Origin: Plasmopara viticola
Taxonomy: Eukaryota > Oomycota > Peronosporomycetes > Peronosporales > Peronosporaceae
DNA length: 64,000 nt
NCBI GenBank assembly: GCA_001695595.3
Contig: MBPM02000084.1
Coordinates: forward strand, 186,001 to 250,000
Direction: 5' to 3'
The position numbers were made by a program, and so were the translations under genes. Under the pieces are notes generated by a model. It was not told where the DNA came from, did not search any database, and was given only the letters and a program-made list of their open reading frames with translations. Positions 10,596 through 22,259 of this stretch are shown here, in pieces (the first letter of the stretch is position 1; every line of letters starts with the position of its first letter).

Positions 10596-11299
10596 TCATT
10601 TGGTGACACAAGTAGGAGAGTCTTTCAACGCTAAAGCCGTCGAGCGGTCCATTCTCATTGTTACAGCTATGCTAAAAATGAATTGACACATTACCGAGCT
10701 GCAAGTCAGCATATGAGAATCCGTCAATGCTTTTCTAGTTGTGATAACCTTCATTTGCGACTTTCATGTCTACGCGACTAGTGCGACAACGATCAAAAAT
10801 CCAAAAAACCATGACCAGCCAGCCTCATGGTAAGCCGCAAAGAAGTGTCAATACTTATGTGGCGTGGAGAGACTGACACTGAGAAACTTGGCTCTGTCGA
10901 GCCCCAACAATAAATTGAAGGCTGTCCCTCAATAACTACGCTTAGTTAATCGTTAAGCCAACCGAATAGGGTATTCGCAAATCATAGTCGACCCTTGGCG
11001 ACTCTTGGATGTCAGGCAATTGTGTTTGACGGTGCAAAACTGTTGTGGAGTTATTATATTTAAATTATACTATATGCAGTTGATAAAGTGCCTTCACTTT
11101 ATCTTTCATATTTCATTGGATGGAGTTGCATTCTTTTTGCGTTTTTGCAATACTTTTTCGAGCAAAAGTGTGGTTTAATCTAGAGATCCCAAGAAAAAAA
11201 TTCTCGAGACTTTTCTCCACTTATCTGGAAACTGCTCGTTTAGTTATTAGCTAGCAAAACGCTAGAGTGTCTTAACCCGTTAATGTGGAAGCCCGTTGA
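10596..11299. other. Gene-less stretch, no supported feature
   Basis: AT-rich, with no open frame of note. It may be further decayed sequence of the gypsy remnant that begins to the right, but translations here did not match RT or later pol domains. Confidence 0.4.
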
Positions 11300-13260
11300 T
11301 TCGTGATGCGCTGTAAATCTGAAAAGCTCCAAGTGGCGCTAGTGAGTTCCTAGCTTGACCGACTGCTCAAACGCAAAGGTATATCGAAACGCGAGTTCTC
11401 ATACGAATGGTTAATATCGTGGTCGTTTCAAGCACTATCAAACGCCGTATGACCACCCACCTTCATCGAACTCTTAAAGTAGAGCGTGAAGATAGGACTT
11501 CGAAGAGGTGCAAGAGGCAATCTGCGAAACCCGCGTCTAACTATTCACATAACAGTGGTCAACTACCCAGCAAACAAGTTTCTAAATTTCCCGATCTCAG
11601 CCGATCCAAACACGTTTTGGGACTCATTCTTAAGTACTCCGAGATTGTTCGATAGGCACGGCGAATTTGACACTTCAATCCATCCTTTGCGCAACTTCTC
11701 CTTGACAAAATCTTCTTATGAAACTTAAGCCATCTTTGACAAGCAATATATCTCCTTAAGCCTTGGGTTTTTCCTCTACCATTTGCAAATCGAAGTTCGC
11801 CAAGCGCTCTGGAGGTACTTCATCCGAGAGTGTGTCTGGAAACACATTGAACAATTCTGCTAGCACTGGTTAAGCAAACTCCGGCACCGCATCCACTGCA
11901 CATATCTAAACCTTGTGCACCTCTTCGTATAACCTTTTATTCATTTCTCATGCCAACTCCTCTTCGTTCACTAAAGATTATATCTCATAGTAGCTACACA
12001 CGCCTCTGTCATTTTCGTGTTAATTAAAAAAGAAAATTCGTTCATTCTCCAATTCACTCTTGGCTGGAACTCATAGTGCTATGGCTTATGTCATGCATCC
12101 AGTTTCTATTCGATCATCAAATGTATATCCTTTCATGGTCACACCTGCTTGCACCTTCTTAACTTGCTGATACTGTAAACTTCCGTCAAGCGTTTTCGAT
12201 TGCACATTTCTCGTTCCGAGGACTTTCTCCGCAATTCCTGGCTAAATCAAATTAACATTCTATTTGGTGAGCACTTTCACTTGCTTCCACTTGATTTCCG
12301 AATCTGCTCACTGTCTTCATTCTTCAGACTCTTTTCCGCGGTACACGTCGTCACTTGGTCGAGCAAAAGCACTTTGTCATTGCTTGCTTTGTCTTCTACC
12401 ACGTTTTTAATCGGGTGTCTCTAATTTACGGCTTAGCTTCACTCGTCTTGCTAATCTAAAGTATTGCCGTGAGTGCCCAAAATTCTTACACCCTTTCTAT
12501 CTCTGCACTCTTTCCTGCTTTTTGTTTGTACATCGTCGATCTACATAGTTTCAGAATCTGCTCGCTGGCTGTAGTCAGCGTCAACAACTTGGTATTGGCT
12601 GTTCATAACGCCTCGGGTTCACTTTAAACTTGCCATTGGTTTGCATGAGCATAATCCAGCGCCAAATTTATTGAGTCACCCAATGTCTCACAGCGTCTGT
12701 GCTACACTTCTTTTCTGGTGCGTTGCTGCAATCCTCTCTAAAAAGAAATGACGTTGTCCGTTTTACTCATGCCTCGCGCTTACACCATTAACTGACGACT
12801 TCACAAGATGTGATCTGCCAAATTACTAAAATCGCGCTGCTGTAATGCATTGAGTTGATCTCGTAGACTTTGGTGCAGGTTCGTCGGAACGTATTCGCGA
12901 TAAAAGCCATCAACAAGCTTCTCAAGAGCCTTGGAGAAACCCCGTCATGTTGCAAGCGACTGCGCTGCAACGCCACGCAGTGTACCGCCTAACGCTGCCA
13001 ATATACTCGGTGCTAGTGCCTTCGACTTCCACGCAAAACCCTTCACAAAAAGTACTGATCCCCGCGCAGACCCTTCGATGCGACCGCTGTACGCTGGCAA
13101 CTCTAATTCTTCGAACTTGAAGTCCAATTTCTGCTGTTTTTGCTTCATCCTGTAGAGCATCTACTACTGCCATGCCAGTAAAGCAATCATTTATTGCATC
13201 AGCTGCTGACTCGTGGCCGACTTCATAGTGCATCAAGACCAAAAAGGAAGTAAACATCTA
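11300..13260 (-). mobile_element. Decayed Ty3/gypsy retrotransposon (gag through early RT)
   Basis: Read on minus with frameshifts, 13160-12480 resembles retrotransposon gag (FEELELPAYSGR, then EYVPTNLHQSLRDQLNALQQ near 12850-12890, and later LALDYAHANQW). The 11870-11762 stretch (ELFNVFPDTLSDEVPPERL) is the typical pre-RT linker, and 11740-11410 gives early RT signatures (EKLRKGWIEVSNSP and VVDHCYVNS). The order gag, linker, RT is correct for one element on minus. Stops and shifts occur throughout, so it is inactive. No LTRs were identified and both ends are approximate. Confidence 0.65.
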
Positions 13261-14559
13261 AATATAAAGTGGAGTTGCTGGTTGTTTTTATCAATTATTT
13301 TACCAGAATTTGGAAACAGATTTCCTATAATAGGACTTCAACTTCGTGTTGAGCGTTATTCATCTTGCTTGTCACTTCCGGGGTGAACTTCTTCTGCTAC
13401 GACACTTCCTTGCGCAAGATCTTGTTGCCATACCAAGTCATCTTGAAATTACTTGAGAGATCCTTCGCTGCCTTCTCTGCTCTTGCTACACCACCAAAAA
13501 AAGAGAAACACCCTATTAACTAAAAAGTCAAACTATATGTTTCCTCTCTTTCTCTTTCCCATGCACCTGAGCGACTAAAAAAAATGTCTACTTCCTGGAG
13601 ACACTACCAAGATGAAAGAGTCAAATGGCAGTGTGGGTGGTATTTAATGTCAGGACTTCGTACAAGCCACTAATGCCAACGAGACTCGAGGAGCACACAG
13701 TCGCAACTTGCTATCAATCCACGAGAGTGACTCTATCTGTTCCCAGACTCTTCCAACATTATAGAAATCACAAGACAGACCCGTTGAGAGACCCTTACGC
13801 CGTCCACACCGACATTGAGAGTGAGAAACCAGCCAAAAATCCGATGATGAATTGCAAAGACCGAGCCGATGGTAGACCAACAAGTGCTACCAATTGTTAT
13901 AACGTTGAAAATTGCAAAGTGAAACAATCAATAGGTCCTTAGTTTGCAGCTACTTGCTGTCTTCAAGCCAATCATTAATCTGAGCCAATCATTAATCTGA
14001 GCCAATCACAATGGCATACCATTTGGGGGTATCCATCTTGCCATCCGGGCTTCAATTGTCTTCTTTCTGTCTGTCCATGCACCTAATATGAAATCACTGT
14101 TGCGAGTCATATATTTTGACAGGCAAAGTATGACAAAAACGAAGCCAGGCGTATGCTGAGGGCCCAGGTCCACGCGACCGTGACATTATTACTGATCGTA
14201 TAGCAGCACAAACGAGTATTTCTCACTGCACCAGTATCAAGTTCGAAGTACTTCAACGCCAATAGTGTTTAAGGCGTAAGGTCTTGAGCTTGGATGCAAG
14301 GAAAGAGTTTGCTGGAATCGGAGCGCTACGAATCCTGGGTTGCTTGAGGTTAAAAACTTAGACTCCATCCGCACTGCTTTAAGTGCAATTTTTGTGAGTC
14401 ATGAAGGCCAAATAAGTTTTGAAGATCTAAGTTACCTCAGTACCTCAAATATTTTTTCCTACATGTAGCAGTTAGCGCAATTCCTGAACCAATTTGGTCA
14501 ATGTGCCGGACATTCACAAGCCGAAAATCTATCAAGGCAAGCCTCTAAAGCGCGGTGTG
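13261..14559. other. Gene-less stretch with scattered short frames
   Basis: The longest open frame is 105 codons (13625-13942, plus) with no recognised domain and an overlapping minus frame of similar length. Only the small tandem repeat at 13966-14009 stands out. Confidence 0.45.
13966..14009. repeat. 17-bp tandem repeat, 2.6 copies
   Basis: The unit AGCCAATCATTAATCTG occurs at 13966-13982 and 13983-13999, and a third copy breaks off after AGCCAATCA. CCAAT cores recur once per unit, but nothing nearby looks like a gene they would serve. Confidence 0.85.
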
Positions 14560-15110
14560 GCTCGTAAGCCACCGTGCGATGCCCAAAAGAAGCTTTTTTT
14601 TGCTGTATGCCGGTGATGGCATGGAGCATAGTTAAGGAAAACTGACGAGACCCCTCAACAAAGTGTAGAGTGATATGTTCTTACTGTGCAATGAACTACA
14701 CTTCTTTTATATCTTGGGCGGCATGGCTGGCTTCGAGTGGAGAAACTGTGGACAAAAGAAAATCTGTCACTGTGCGCGGAGTCACAGCACAGGTAGAGCT
14801 CGTAGAGGACAGAGCTCCCAGCATGCCGTGAACAATGTGTTTACTTTCGGATAACGCATCAAGAACGAAGCCTTGTGATATATGTGGGGTGATACGTGAT
14901 TTAATGATCCTCGCTAGCAATTGAAAGCATTTGCGGTATGTCTTCTTGGACATAGTCTGGCTAAGGTCGGAGCATTCAAGGAGTTATCCTTTTGATTATT
15001 TAAAAGCCACATATTGTACGTACAACTAATCGGCAGAGCTCTTTGTTGCGCGTCAAAGTAGAGGTAGGTGCGTCGATAAATAAAACTCCCAAAACGAATG
15101 CGACGCAAAG
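14560..15110 (-). mobile_element. Decayed L1-like non-LTR retrotransposon reverse transcriptase fragment
   Basis: The minus frame at 14953-14696 (KCFQLLARIIKSRITPHIS, then GFVLDALSESKHIVHGML) follows the LINE RT pattern of a lysine/leucine segment, an R-hydrophobic helix and a GF-x-x-x-R/S block. Downstream on the same strand, with shifts, comes a segment resembling the DF-L-L element and the region before the catalytic box (14760-14600). Upstream (15108-14960) is a poorer match to the PISLL segment. The catalytic FADD-type box was not found. Several stops show it is dead. Assignment rests on pattern similarity only. Confidence 0.45.
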
Positions 15111-17989
15111 CACCTCATCAAGACCGACCATACTGTCAAGAATAGATGGCGCCGCGTGGCGCTTAACAAGCAGAGCCGGGGTTCAAGTCCTAGACGGGGA
15201 GAGCTGTTTGTAAATGTGTCGGGAAACGACTAGGCACTCGGCTATATGCTTTTTAAGAAAGTATACCAGTGCTGCCAAAGGACGGATAAGCCTGTCACCT
15301 GTGTCTTCAAGCAATGCTCTACTTAAGCTGAGGAAAATGGTGATAGCAGAGTTTGAAGAGGCTTGTAATGCGACAGCATAGTCGAGGTAGTGGTCTTACG
15401 GCTTATATAAGAGTGTAACTTAATGCCAATATCGGATGAAGTGCACATAAAACACACTGAAAAGACAATGGATGTACAAAGTTGTTCTGTAATCCTGGTG
15501 GATCCATCGGATCCGCTTTTCAATTGGTTGAGATATCTTAAGATATGGACTTGAGAGAGTTGCCTCATGCGATGCTAAATGATATAGGTAGACGTCATGA
15601 AATTGACTTAATTATGGACGCCAAAGACTGCGTGACACGGTATTGGCCTCCATTAATGGAGCAGAGATACTTTTTTGACACATTTATTCGTGCGAAACAC
15701 GAGACGAAAAAGGCATCATAAAGCAAGCCTCAGAACTTTTTTAAAAATGTATAAAATCATAAGTACCAGAATGGCAACGGAAAAGATTTCGGAGAGGACC
15801 TTGATTATGTGAATTGAAATTACTTGTATGTATACTAAAAAGACAATGACAATTCAATTTAAATTTCATAACATTATAATTGGGTTGTAGAAGAAATATG
15901 GTTTTATAAAAAAATTAAATTCATAATTGAAAGTGACATTATGTCATTATCTATTTTTTGCGTGACTGAGTCGCATCCGTTGTGAGACTGATCTATTGTG
16001 TATGAATCCACGACTTTGCACTACTCAATAATAAGCTCTAAAAGTAATAAGCAATAGTTCCAAGTACCCTTGCGCTAGTCTGCTTCCCACAATAAGAACG
16101 AAGAGAATGTCTAAAGGCATTCTCTAAACCGTCCAAGCGATCCTTGTCGGCTTTCTTGCGTTCGAGCTGTATCTTCTACTTCCAAGTGGATACTAACAGC
16201 ATTATCATTTTCTCGCAAAACGTGCGGCACAAGAATTTTTAACGCACATAAGATACAAATTCGAGATATGTGCTCTATGACAATGCACTCTGTCGATGGA
16301 TATGTTCCATTAAATTCGTATCAAATGATGCCGACACATGACCGTAGCGTGATTTCAAACCATGTCGGTTTCCGCCCAATGGGGCCTTTAATGATTTAGA
16401 TTATATAAAAAAGAATCGCGGATAATTGCGAGCAATGAATTTAGCATTTACCATCTCTTTATTCATCCCACGTGTGTGGTTTCTTCAAGTTGTGGCTGCG
16501 CGTAACCACTAAACTCGAATTGAAATACACCATATCTAACACCAGCATGCTTATTGCCGTTAGATTTGACTACAAACACTGCCTCATTAATTTTATCTGT
16601 GAGCTTCAGAAAGAATTATATGACTTTCTCCCATTAAGGCATTCGCATGTATATCGTCAAATGGTAATGCCCTTGTAGATTTCAGTATTCCATAAAGGCT
16701 TTCGCTGCTGTCGATACCTTGGCAGCGCTTATTGCACTTGATTTGCAAAGACTAGATATCGGATGCTACAATCCCTGCGATGTAATTGTCGCGATTTCCC
16801 CCTCACATTTCCAAGAAAGCAGAAACAGCTTCAATAGTCATCTCATGTACAAGTATCTTACCTTCTTCACCATCACTGCCACATTCTAAAGCTTATATTA
16901 AAAAATTTAAGACTGTCGATGGCTACTGCCGTGGTTGAACCTATTTCTTCCTCTGCGTGCTTTAGATGTTACAGCGTACGAGCATCACGAACACGAGCTG
17001 GCTCCGTGTCTGGTGTTGATGCAGACTTCCTTGCAATGACCGAATAAGTACATTTCGACAGCGATAACGCGAAGGGAGAAGCTCTGGTAATGAGCACCGA
17101 TGTATCACAGAGTAGAACATCGGCAAAGTTAGTGCTGCTGTAATTAGTGTCTCACTTGGATCTTCAAGTTTTTTCATTGGTAAGCTGACCAATACCGGTG
17201 CATGCCTGTTTTCCAAGCTCTGACAAGATCCTGCCTCGAGTGGTAGTTGATAATGTCAAGAACTGACCAAGCTAGCGAAAATCCCAGACATGTCCAATTA
17301 AGGTGCTGCGGGCCATGTGACTTAGCCACATCCAAGCAAATTTTTACGGTGATGTCGACAGGAGGATATCCGAGTCTCAAAGCATTCCCTTCAATCAACT
17401 AGTGTGGCGTCACCTTAGTCTCCACGATGAGGCATAATATTTGCGGATTAAAAAACCGCAAGGCAGTAGTTCTTCGAATGAAATTTGGTAAGTTTATTTA
17501 AGTAATCGCATATAATGGTGATCAACGATTACAGCTCAGCCAAGGAATGTTGCATTAGCAAGTCAGCAGCACATCAAACGATGAAAAACATTACGGTGAT
17601 GAAAAAGACTTGAGAAACTGAATTATTTGTGTGACTTCCCAACGCAATATTGAAATCTACTTTTCCCAAAACCTCATGTTTGCATTTTACACTTTCACGT
17701 CACCAAACCTGGGATAGGCATAGTAGAATCAAATGTTGATTGACCTTGGTTTAAATTAAGCGGACTATTAAATTATTAGAAGACGTATTATAATGGCATT
17801 TTGCGCCGCAGACTATAAATAAATATATAAAATTAAAAAACTTGATACTTGGCCGATACACAATTTGATCTACTCGAGAAATGGGCAACCTCGAAGTTGG
17901 AGGCAATTTCAATGGCCTCTTGAAAAGTACTCGGGCTTGACTCCTTGATCTTCTCTGCGGTCTCTCGCGCGGAGCAACAACATCTTTAA
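15111..17989. other. Gene-less AT-rich stretch
   Basis: Very AT-rich from about 15750 to 16050. Open frames are short: 15323-15568 minus, 16472-16678 plus, 17216-16962 and 17398-17174 minus. The last two overlap and read like pieces of one decayed minus-strand coding sequence (LRLGYPPVDITVKICLDVA, then SRQDLVRAWKTGMHRYW), but I do not recognise the family. A tRNA-like B-box string GGTTCAAGTCC at 15180-15190 does not fold into a tRNA. Confidence 0.4.
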
Positions 17990-18430
17990 AATTCACTTAT
18001 ACAACATTTGCCAACGTCACCGCTTACTTCGAGCTCTAGTTGCTTCATCAAGCATTCGAATGCCTCGTAAAGACTACACTCGTTGTCGATGAAGCCGGTG
18101 ACGGGTCACTCTTGACCACCCTTTTATAAACCTCGAGCTTCTGATTCGAGGATAGCATATGATGCACCTGTAATATAACGATTTGCTTCCTTACGTTTGA
18201 GGGCGATACAATGCGGAGAAATGTGGCCGACAACACCACAAATGTTGCAATTTGCCGTTTCAGTCTGGTCTCCGTGCTTGTTCTTTTTCTTTTCAAAACG
18301 CTTTGATTTTAAGGGGTTGCTTGTTCGCACGATAGCCCGATTCATGGGCACCGTCCTAAACGTCTTGGAAATGCCTGCTTTACCTTTGACATCGGTAACG
18401 TTCCAAGTCATGTTTGTGCCTGAAATCAAG
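17990..18430 (-). mobile_element. Retrotransposon gag fragment with CCHC zinc knuckle
   Basis: The minus frame at 18429-18124 contains a lysine-rich stretch followed by CNICGVVGHISPHC (bases 18208-18249), an exact CX2CX4HX4C zinc knuckle as in copia and gypsy Gag nucleocapsids. A second frame (18296-18048) continues the reading with a shift. Protease and later domains were not found. Best described as a decayed copia- or gypsy-type gag; the superfamily cannot be settled from this piece. Confidence 0.55.
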
Positions 18431-18684
18431 GATTTTTCGTCGTCATGATGTGGCTTCGTGAGCGAAAGCTAGATATTAACTGAACTACAGGGAATATGAC
18501 TCCTCGCATCAACACGAAGCACTACGCGGCAATTTAAATAGACCCGCGAAAAGAATGTTCGACCAAATAGGCTGCTTGACAACGCAAAGCTCACATGAAT
18601 AAGACTCGCGAAATCTAATCACTATCGGTAACAAAGGCCACCATAGCCTATGCACTTAGTTTCTTTTCTCACCGTTTTCTGAAA

Positions 18685-19210
18685 ATGCTGCGTCACAACA
18701 GAGAGATTGAAGCTGTTTTTGTCGTCAATCCGCATGATTCTGAGTTGACTGCGCGCTTCAAAAAGTCAAAAATGAAATTGCTGAGGGACAACCTGATGTA
18801 TAAAGCGCTACGCAAGGAGGCTTACACGGTTATTTGCTCGATCTTCTTAGAGAGACACCTTTTAACACGGGAAAGCACAAAATTTTGTCTGAGCCTGGTT
18901 CAAGCCGATACCCGTCAACGAATGGCGCCAGAGTCCTGAACAGCGCAGGGAATTCCAAGAAAGGACCAAAGAGATCGTTCAAGCAGGCATTATTCAACCA
19001 AGTGCGTCTGCACTTTTGACACCAACGTAAATTGTTCAAAAGCCTGTAAGTTGGTGCATTATGTTCAATTATTGTCAGGTAAATCTTAATACAATCTTGC
19101 TGTCGATACCGACGCTGCATAAGGAAGACGCCTTTGACGCCGTTTTTAACGGCAACGTGCTCGCTGTCTCAACGTACACCAGTCCGATCGTAATAGTCAG
19201 TGTACGCTGT
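18685..19210 (+). mobile_element. Decayed Ty3/gypsy RT N-terminal segment
   Basis: Plus-strand translation with frame changes gives the usual entry into gypsy RT: a His-x-Ile-like lead-in (near 18860), a proline/arginine stretch, QRREFQERTKEIVQAGIIQPS (near 18945-19000, corresponding to the conserved 'xxL..GxIxPS' element), then ALLTPT...IVQKP and IPTLHKEDAFDAVFNG. Catalytic YxDD is not present before the homology ends near 19200. Opposite in orientation to the other two gypsy remnants. Confidence 0.55.
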
Positions 19211-19460
19211 ATGGTGCGTAATGAGATAGTAAGTTGACTTCTTTTGAGATTTGCTCATCATTTGCGACAGCTTCCACGAGACGACGATTTCTGCGATTGG
19301 GGACTGTTTGAAATCTCAACAGGCTAAGTGACGATAGGTCATGAGTCACCACGTGCCTTACGGTCTGTATGCAGCAGCCCCCAATCTTGGCGATAACTTG
19401 TGCGCTCAGGTCAGTCTTGTAAAGCACCTCAATCTGGCTTGAAGCGCTTTGTTTTGACAT
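19197..19460 (-). pseudogene. Helix-turn-helix fragment, possibly Tc1/mariner transposase N-terminus
   Basis: An 87-codon frame with an ATG at 19460. Residues about 8-38 (IEVLYKTDLSAQVIAKIGGC...TVRHVV) have the spacing of a transposase helix-turn-helix, and a basic linker RFQTVPNRRNRRLVEAVANDEQISKEV follows, much as in Tc1/mariner N-termini. No DDE domain follows because the frame runs into the gypsy remnant. Similarity is only at pattern level, and a chance frame is possible. Confidence 0.3.
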
Positions 19461-19861
19461 GGGGTGTCCTTTTGAACAAAGACTTCTCTCGTTCTCGCTT
19501 TAAAATCTTAAACAACGAGCCCTTCGCTGACCTTGTGTTGTTATATTGACTCTTGCAAATGTAATTTTAACAAATTTGCGTTGAAAAAACGTTTATATAT
19601 CGTGTATTGTTGTCCAAGTGACAAGTGCTTTGCAACAGTAGAATTAATAAGCGCTGGAATATTTTTTTTTTATTTTGTCTCATTCAAACTTAGGGTAATT
19701 ACTAATACGGAAGCAAAAAAATTACAAGTCCGCGGTATGTTCGGCGAAATTTCTAGTATATTTAGTGTATTGGCCTTATTAAATTAAGTCTTTTACATCT
19801 TACCTAATCGAAAACTATTTTTCGTGGGAGAAGCAAACTAAAGAAGCCAGGCCGAAGCAGC

Positions 19862-21262
19862 ATGCACGACGTGAAGGAGGAGAAGGAGTATGTGTTCGTA
19901 TCGACGCAGAAATTGAGCGATTCAAGCGGCTGCCTAATTTCGCAGGAGATGGACGCGTCTTCCATAACAGTAGCATCGGCTACCACGTCGTCATCGAACG
20001 GGAGCGCGACGTTTGGAGACTCGGACGTGGAAGACGACGACGACGCTGACTCGGTAGAGCTAGATCAGCTTCCTGTGGCTATGCCGTTTCTCCCATCTTT
20101 GGATGCCTCGACGCAGATTACTATACACGATGGCTACAGTGATGCCATAATGGATGCACAACACGCGCTGGACTCGCGTCTATTGGCGTACTCCCAATAT
20201 CAACAAATGGTACGATTATTTTGATTCGCGTGATGTATTATTTGATACTGAGTAGCACTGTGATGCTGACAGGCCCGACCAAAGCAGGTGCTATTGACAC
20301 CAAGACGACCTAAGGCGGAGCGGTTTGTCATGACTGCTAGACCTGCCGTAGTGGACCGCCCTGTGACCGTTTGTATGGGCTGGCAACGTGTGTCAAACAT
20401 TGACTTAAGTAGTCGCGATTTGCTGCGTGTCTTGGAAGAAGACGGTGTATCGTACGAGCCACATGACATTGCCTACAGCGTCAAGTACCTGGCACCCGTG
20501 CTGCCATTTGGCGATTGCCTCTTTTTGTCGATGGAGCAGCTGTTATTACACACTGAAGAGTGTAAGCCTTTATCACCCGAAGGTATCCGCAAAGTGGCTA
20601 CCAAGTTTTTCCTGGCTCACTACAATTCAAGCACGCCCGAGGAGCAGCAAAAGATTGACAAAGCCATTCAGAATCTCTACTTTCCAAGCTTGAAAGGTGG
20701 TTGGGGCGTGAGTCCGGTTCAGACAAGACGGTTTGTGGCTCGTCGGAGCGACAAGAAGAGATTAGCAGACAAATGTGCAGAGTTTCAGAAGTGCGGTCTC
20801 TCATGGGGAGCAGCTGCAGAAGCTGTTTATACAGAATATGCGCAACCGATTCTAGATGCACACTCGTACTGTGACTACATGATGGTGGGTCGAGGGGACA
20901 ATACACACTTTCTCATTGGCCTTAATTATAGCAGCAACGGATTGATTTCAGTAGACACTGACCCGGACAATTCGCGTGTAGCGTGGGGCGATGACTTTGT
21001 ACTGGAGGCTCTGGCGACCGCGTATCAGCGTGATGTGTTCGTGGTCCTCGTGGGATGTGGCAAGATGTTTTTCCTTCCGCATCGACCACGCGGCGAAGTG
21101 GGATTGGACCAGAGCACCATGTGCCACTCGAAAGGCCACGCACCGTGGTTCTTGCTCATGCGATTAACTGGTAGCGACCGTGGTGGAGACCATTACGAGC
21201 CGATGCTATGCGAGCGACTTCGTGGTGACGGATCTGCGGAGTTTGGTTCGATCGGAGAGTGA
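19862..21262 (+). CDS. OTU-like cysteine protease (putative deubiquitinase), two exons
   Basis: Exons 19862-20209 and 20273-21262 with a 63-nt GT-AG intron, phase 0, give 445 aa. The N-terminal 110 residues are Ser/Asp/Glu-rich and probably disordered. The C-terminal domain (about 150-430) has OTU landmarks: PFGDCLFLS with candidate nucleophile Cys198, a WGDDFVLEALATAYQRDVFVVLV segment (the WG...E...LA...V element), and DHYEPM near the end with candidate catalytic His423. Canonical OTU proteins have DGxCLFRA at the nucleophile; FGDC lacks the preceding Asp-Gly order, so the oxyanion loop is unusual. OTU enzymes cleave ubiquitin from substrates. Activity is inferred. It converges on the small gene ending at 21608. 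Confidence 0.8.
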
Positions 21263-21607
21263 TTTTAAGAACATTCGATGCCTTGACTTTATCTTTAAAT
21301 CGGTTTATTAGTAATCGTACTGCCAAACTTACATTGTGGTATATTGTTTGCATGTCTTAAGTCAAAGTTACCGAATGCTTTTCAAGAAAGTAGCTCGGTG
21401 ACATTGGTTTTGCGCAAATGAAGCACACGTGCAAGCATGAAATTTACGGAAATGCAAAGCTTAGCACAAAGACGACAAATGTTCAAGGCTGTATTAGCCA
21501 GCTTTATCATTCCAACTTTCTTGGCAGACAGCAACGCGGTGGTAAGGTGCTAGAAATTAGAATGCCAATTTAGCCGTACATCTGAAATTACTGCGTCAAT
21601 CAGTAAT

Positions 21608-22107
21608 TTAGTTGCCAATAGTTTCCAGGCTCTTTTCCCACTTGTCAAGATTTCCCGGTACCTTCGACCACTCGTCAAATTCGTCATCAAATAGTGACGG
21701 TATAGACGCCGACGCCAAGCCCAGGCTAGTTGCTACATATGCCACCACCATGCAATAGTATTGATCAGTGCCAAGAAGGTTTACAAAATCTTAACGTTGC
21801 TGACGTACGAATGACGATTTCCTCTTCTTTCTTTTTTGAGGGCTTTAATTTAAAAAGCATAATCAAAGTCGTGTAGGCACCGAGGGTCGCCAGAACAATC
21901 TAAAGCCAGCAAATAATCCAGCATCATTTAGTGAGAAAAGCATTTTTATAATCGATGTTGGCGTACGTGATAGTCTTTCGGCAAGTAGTGGCGAACTTTT
22001 GCCTCTAGGCTTCCTTCAGCAGGGGCAGGTCCATGGCCCATCAAGCGCAACTGCGAGGGGGCACGACAACTAGCAGTGGTCACCAATTTCTTCACAAGGC
22101 TCTGCAT
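21608..22107 (-). CDS. Small mitochondrial-type single-pass membrane protein (three exons)
   Basis: Found by joining exons 22107-21967, 21899-21809 and 21732-21608 (introns 67 and 76 nt; GTACGC...TTTAG and GTACGT...TGTAG; phases 0 and 1). The product is 118 aa. Residues 1-22 (MQSLVKKLVTTASCRAPSQL) are basic and Ser/Thr-rich like a mitochondrial presequence. GHGPAPAEGSLEAKVRHYLP follows, then one hydrophobic span (about 48-63, IVLATLGAYTTLIMLF), a KLKPSKKKEEE patch and a polar C-terminus containing DDEFDEWSKVPGNLDKWEKS. The layout resembles small accessory subunits of ATP synthase or complex I, but I do not recognise the family. Phase agreement across both junctions and the intact stop support a real gene. 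It lies 152 bp downstream of the PDE gene. Confidence 0.75.
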
Positions 22108-22259
22108 ATCTCGAGTAGCAGGGTAATTAATTCTTGGGAACGAAAACGTGAGGCGAGGGCAATTCTTAAATCCGATTGGTTGAAATTTATGCAAATGCAG
22201 CCTCCACGGCTTAATTTAGTTACCGTAATACAATTCCTAGCCTATTCACGAATTATGCC

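Noticed and set aside
15180..15190. tRNA B-box string GGTTCAAGTCC
   Set aside because: The surrounding bases do not form acceptor, D or anticodon arms and the T stem has mismatches; at most a SINE or tRNA relic.
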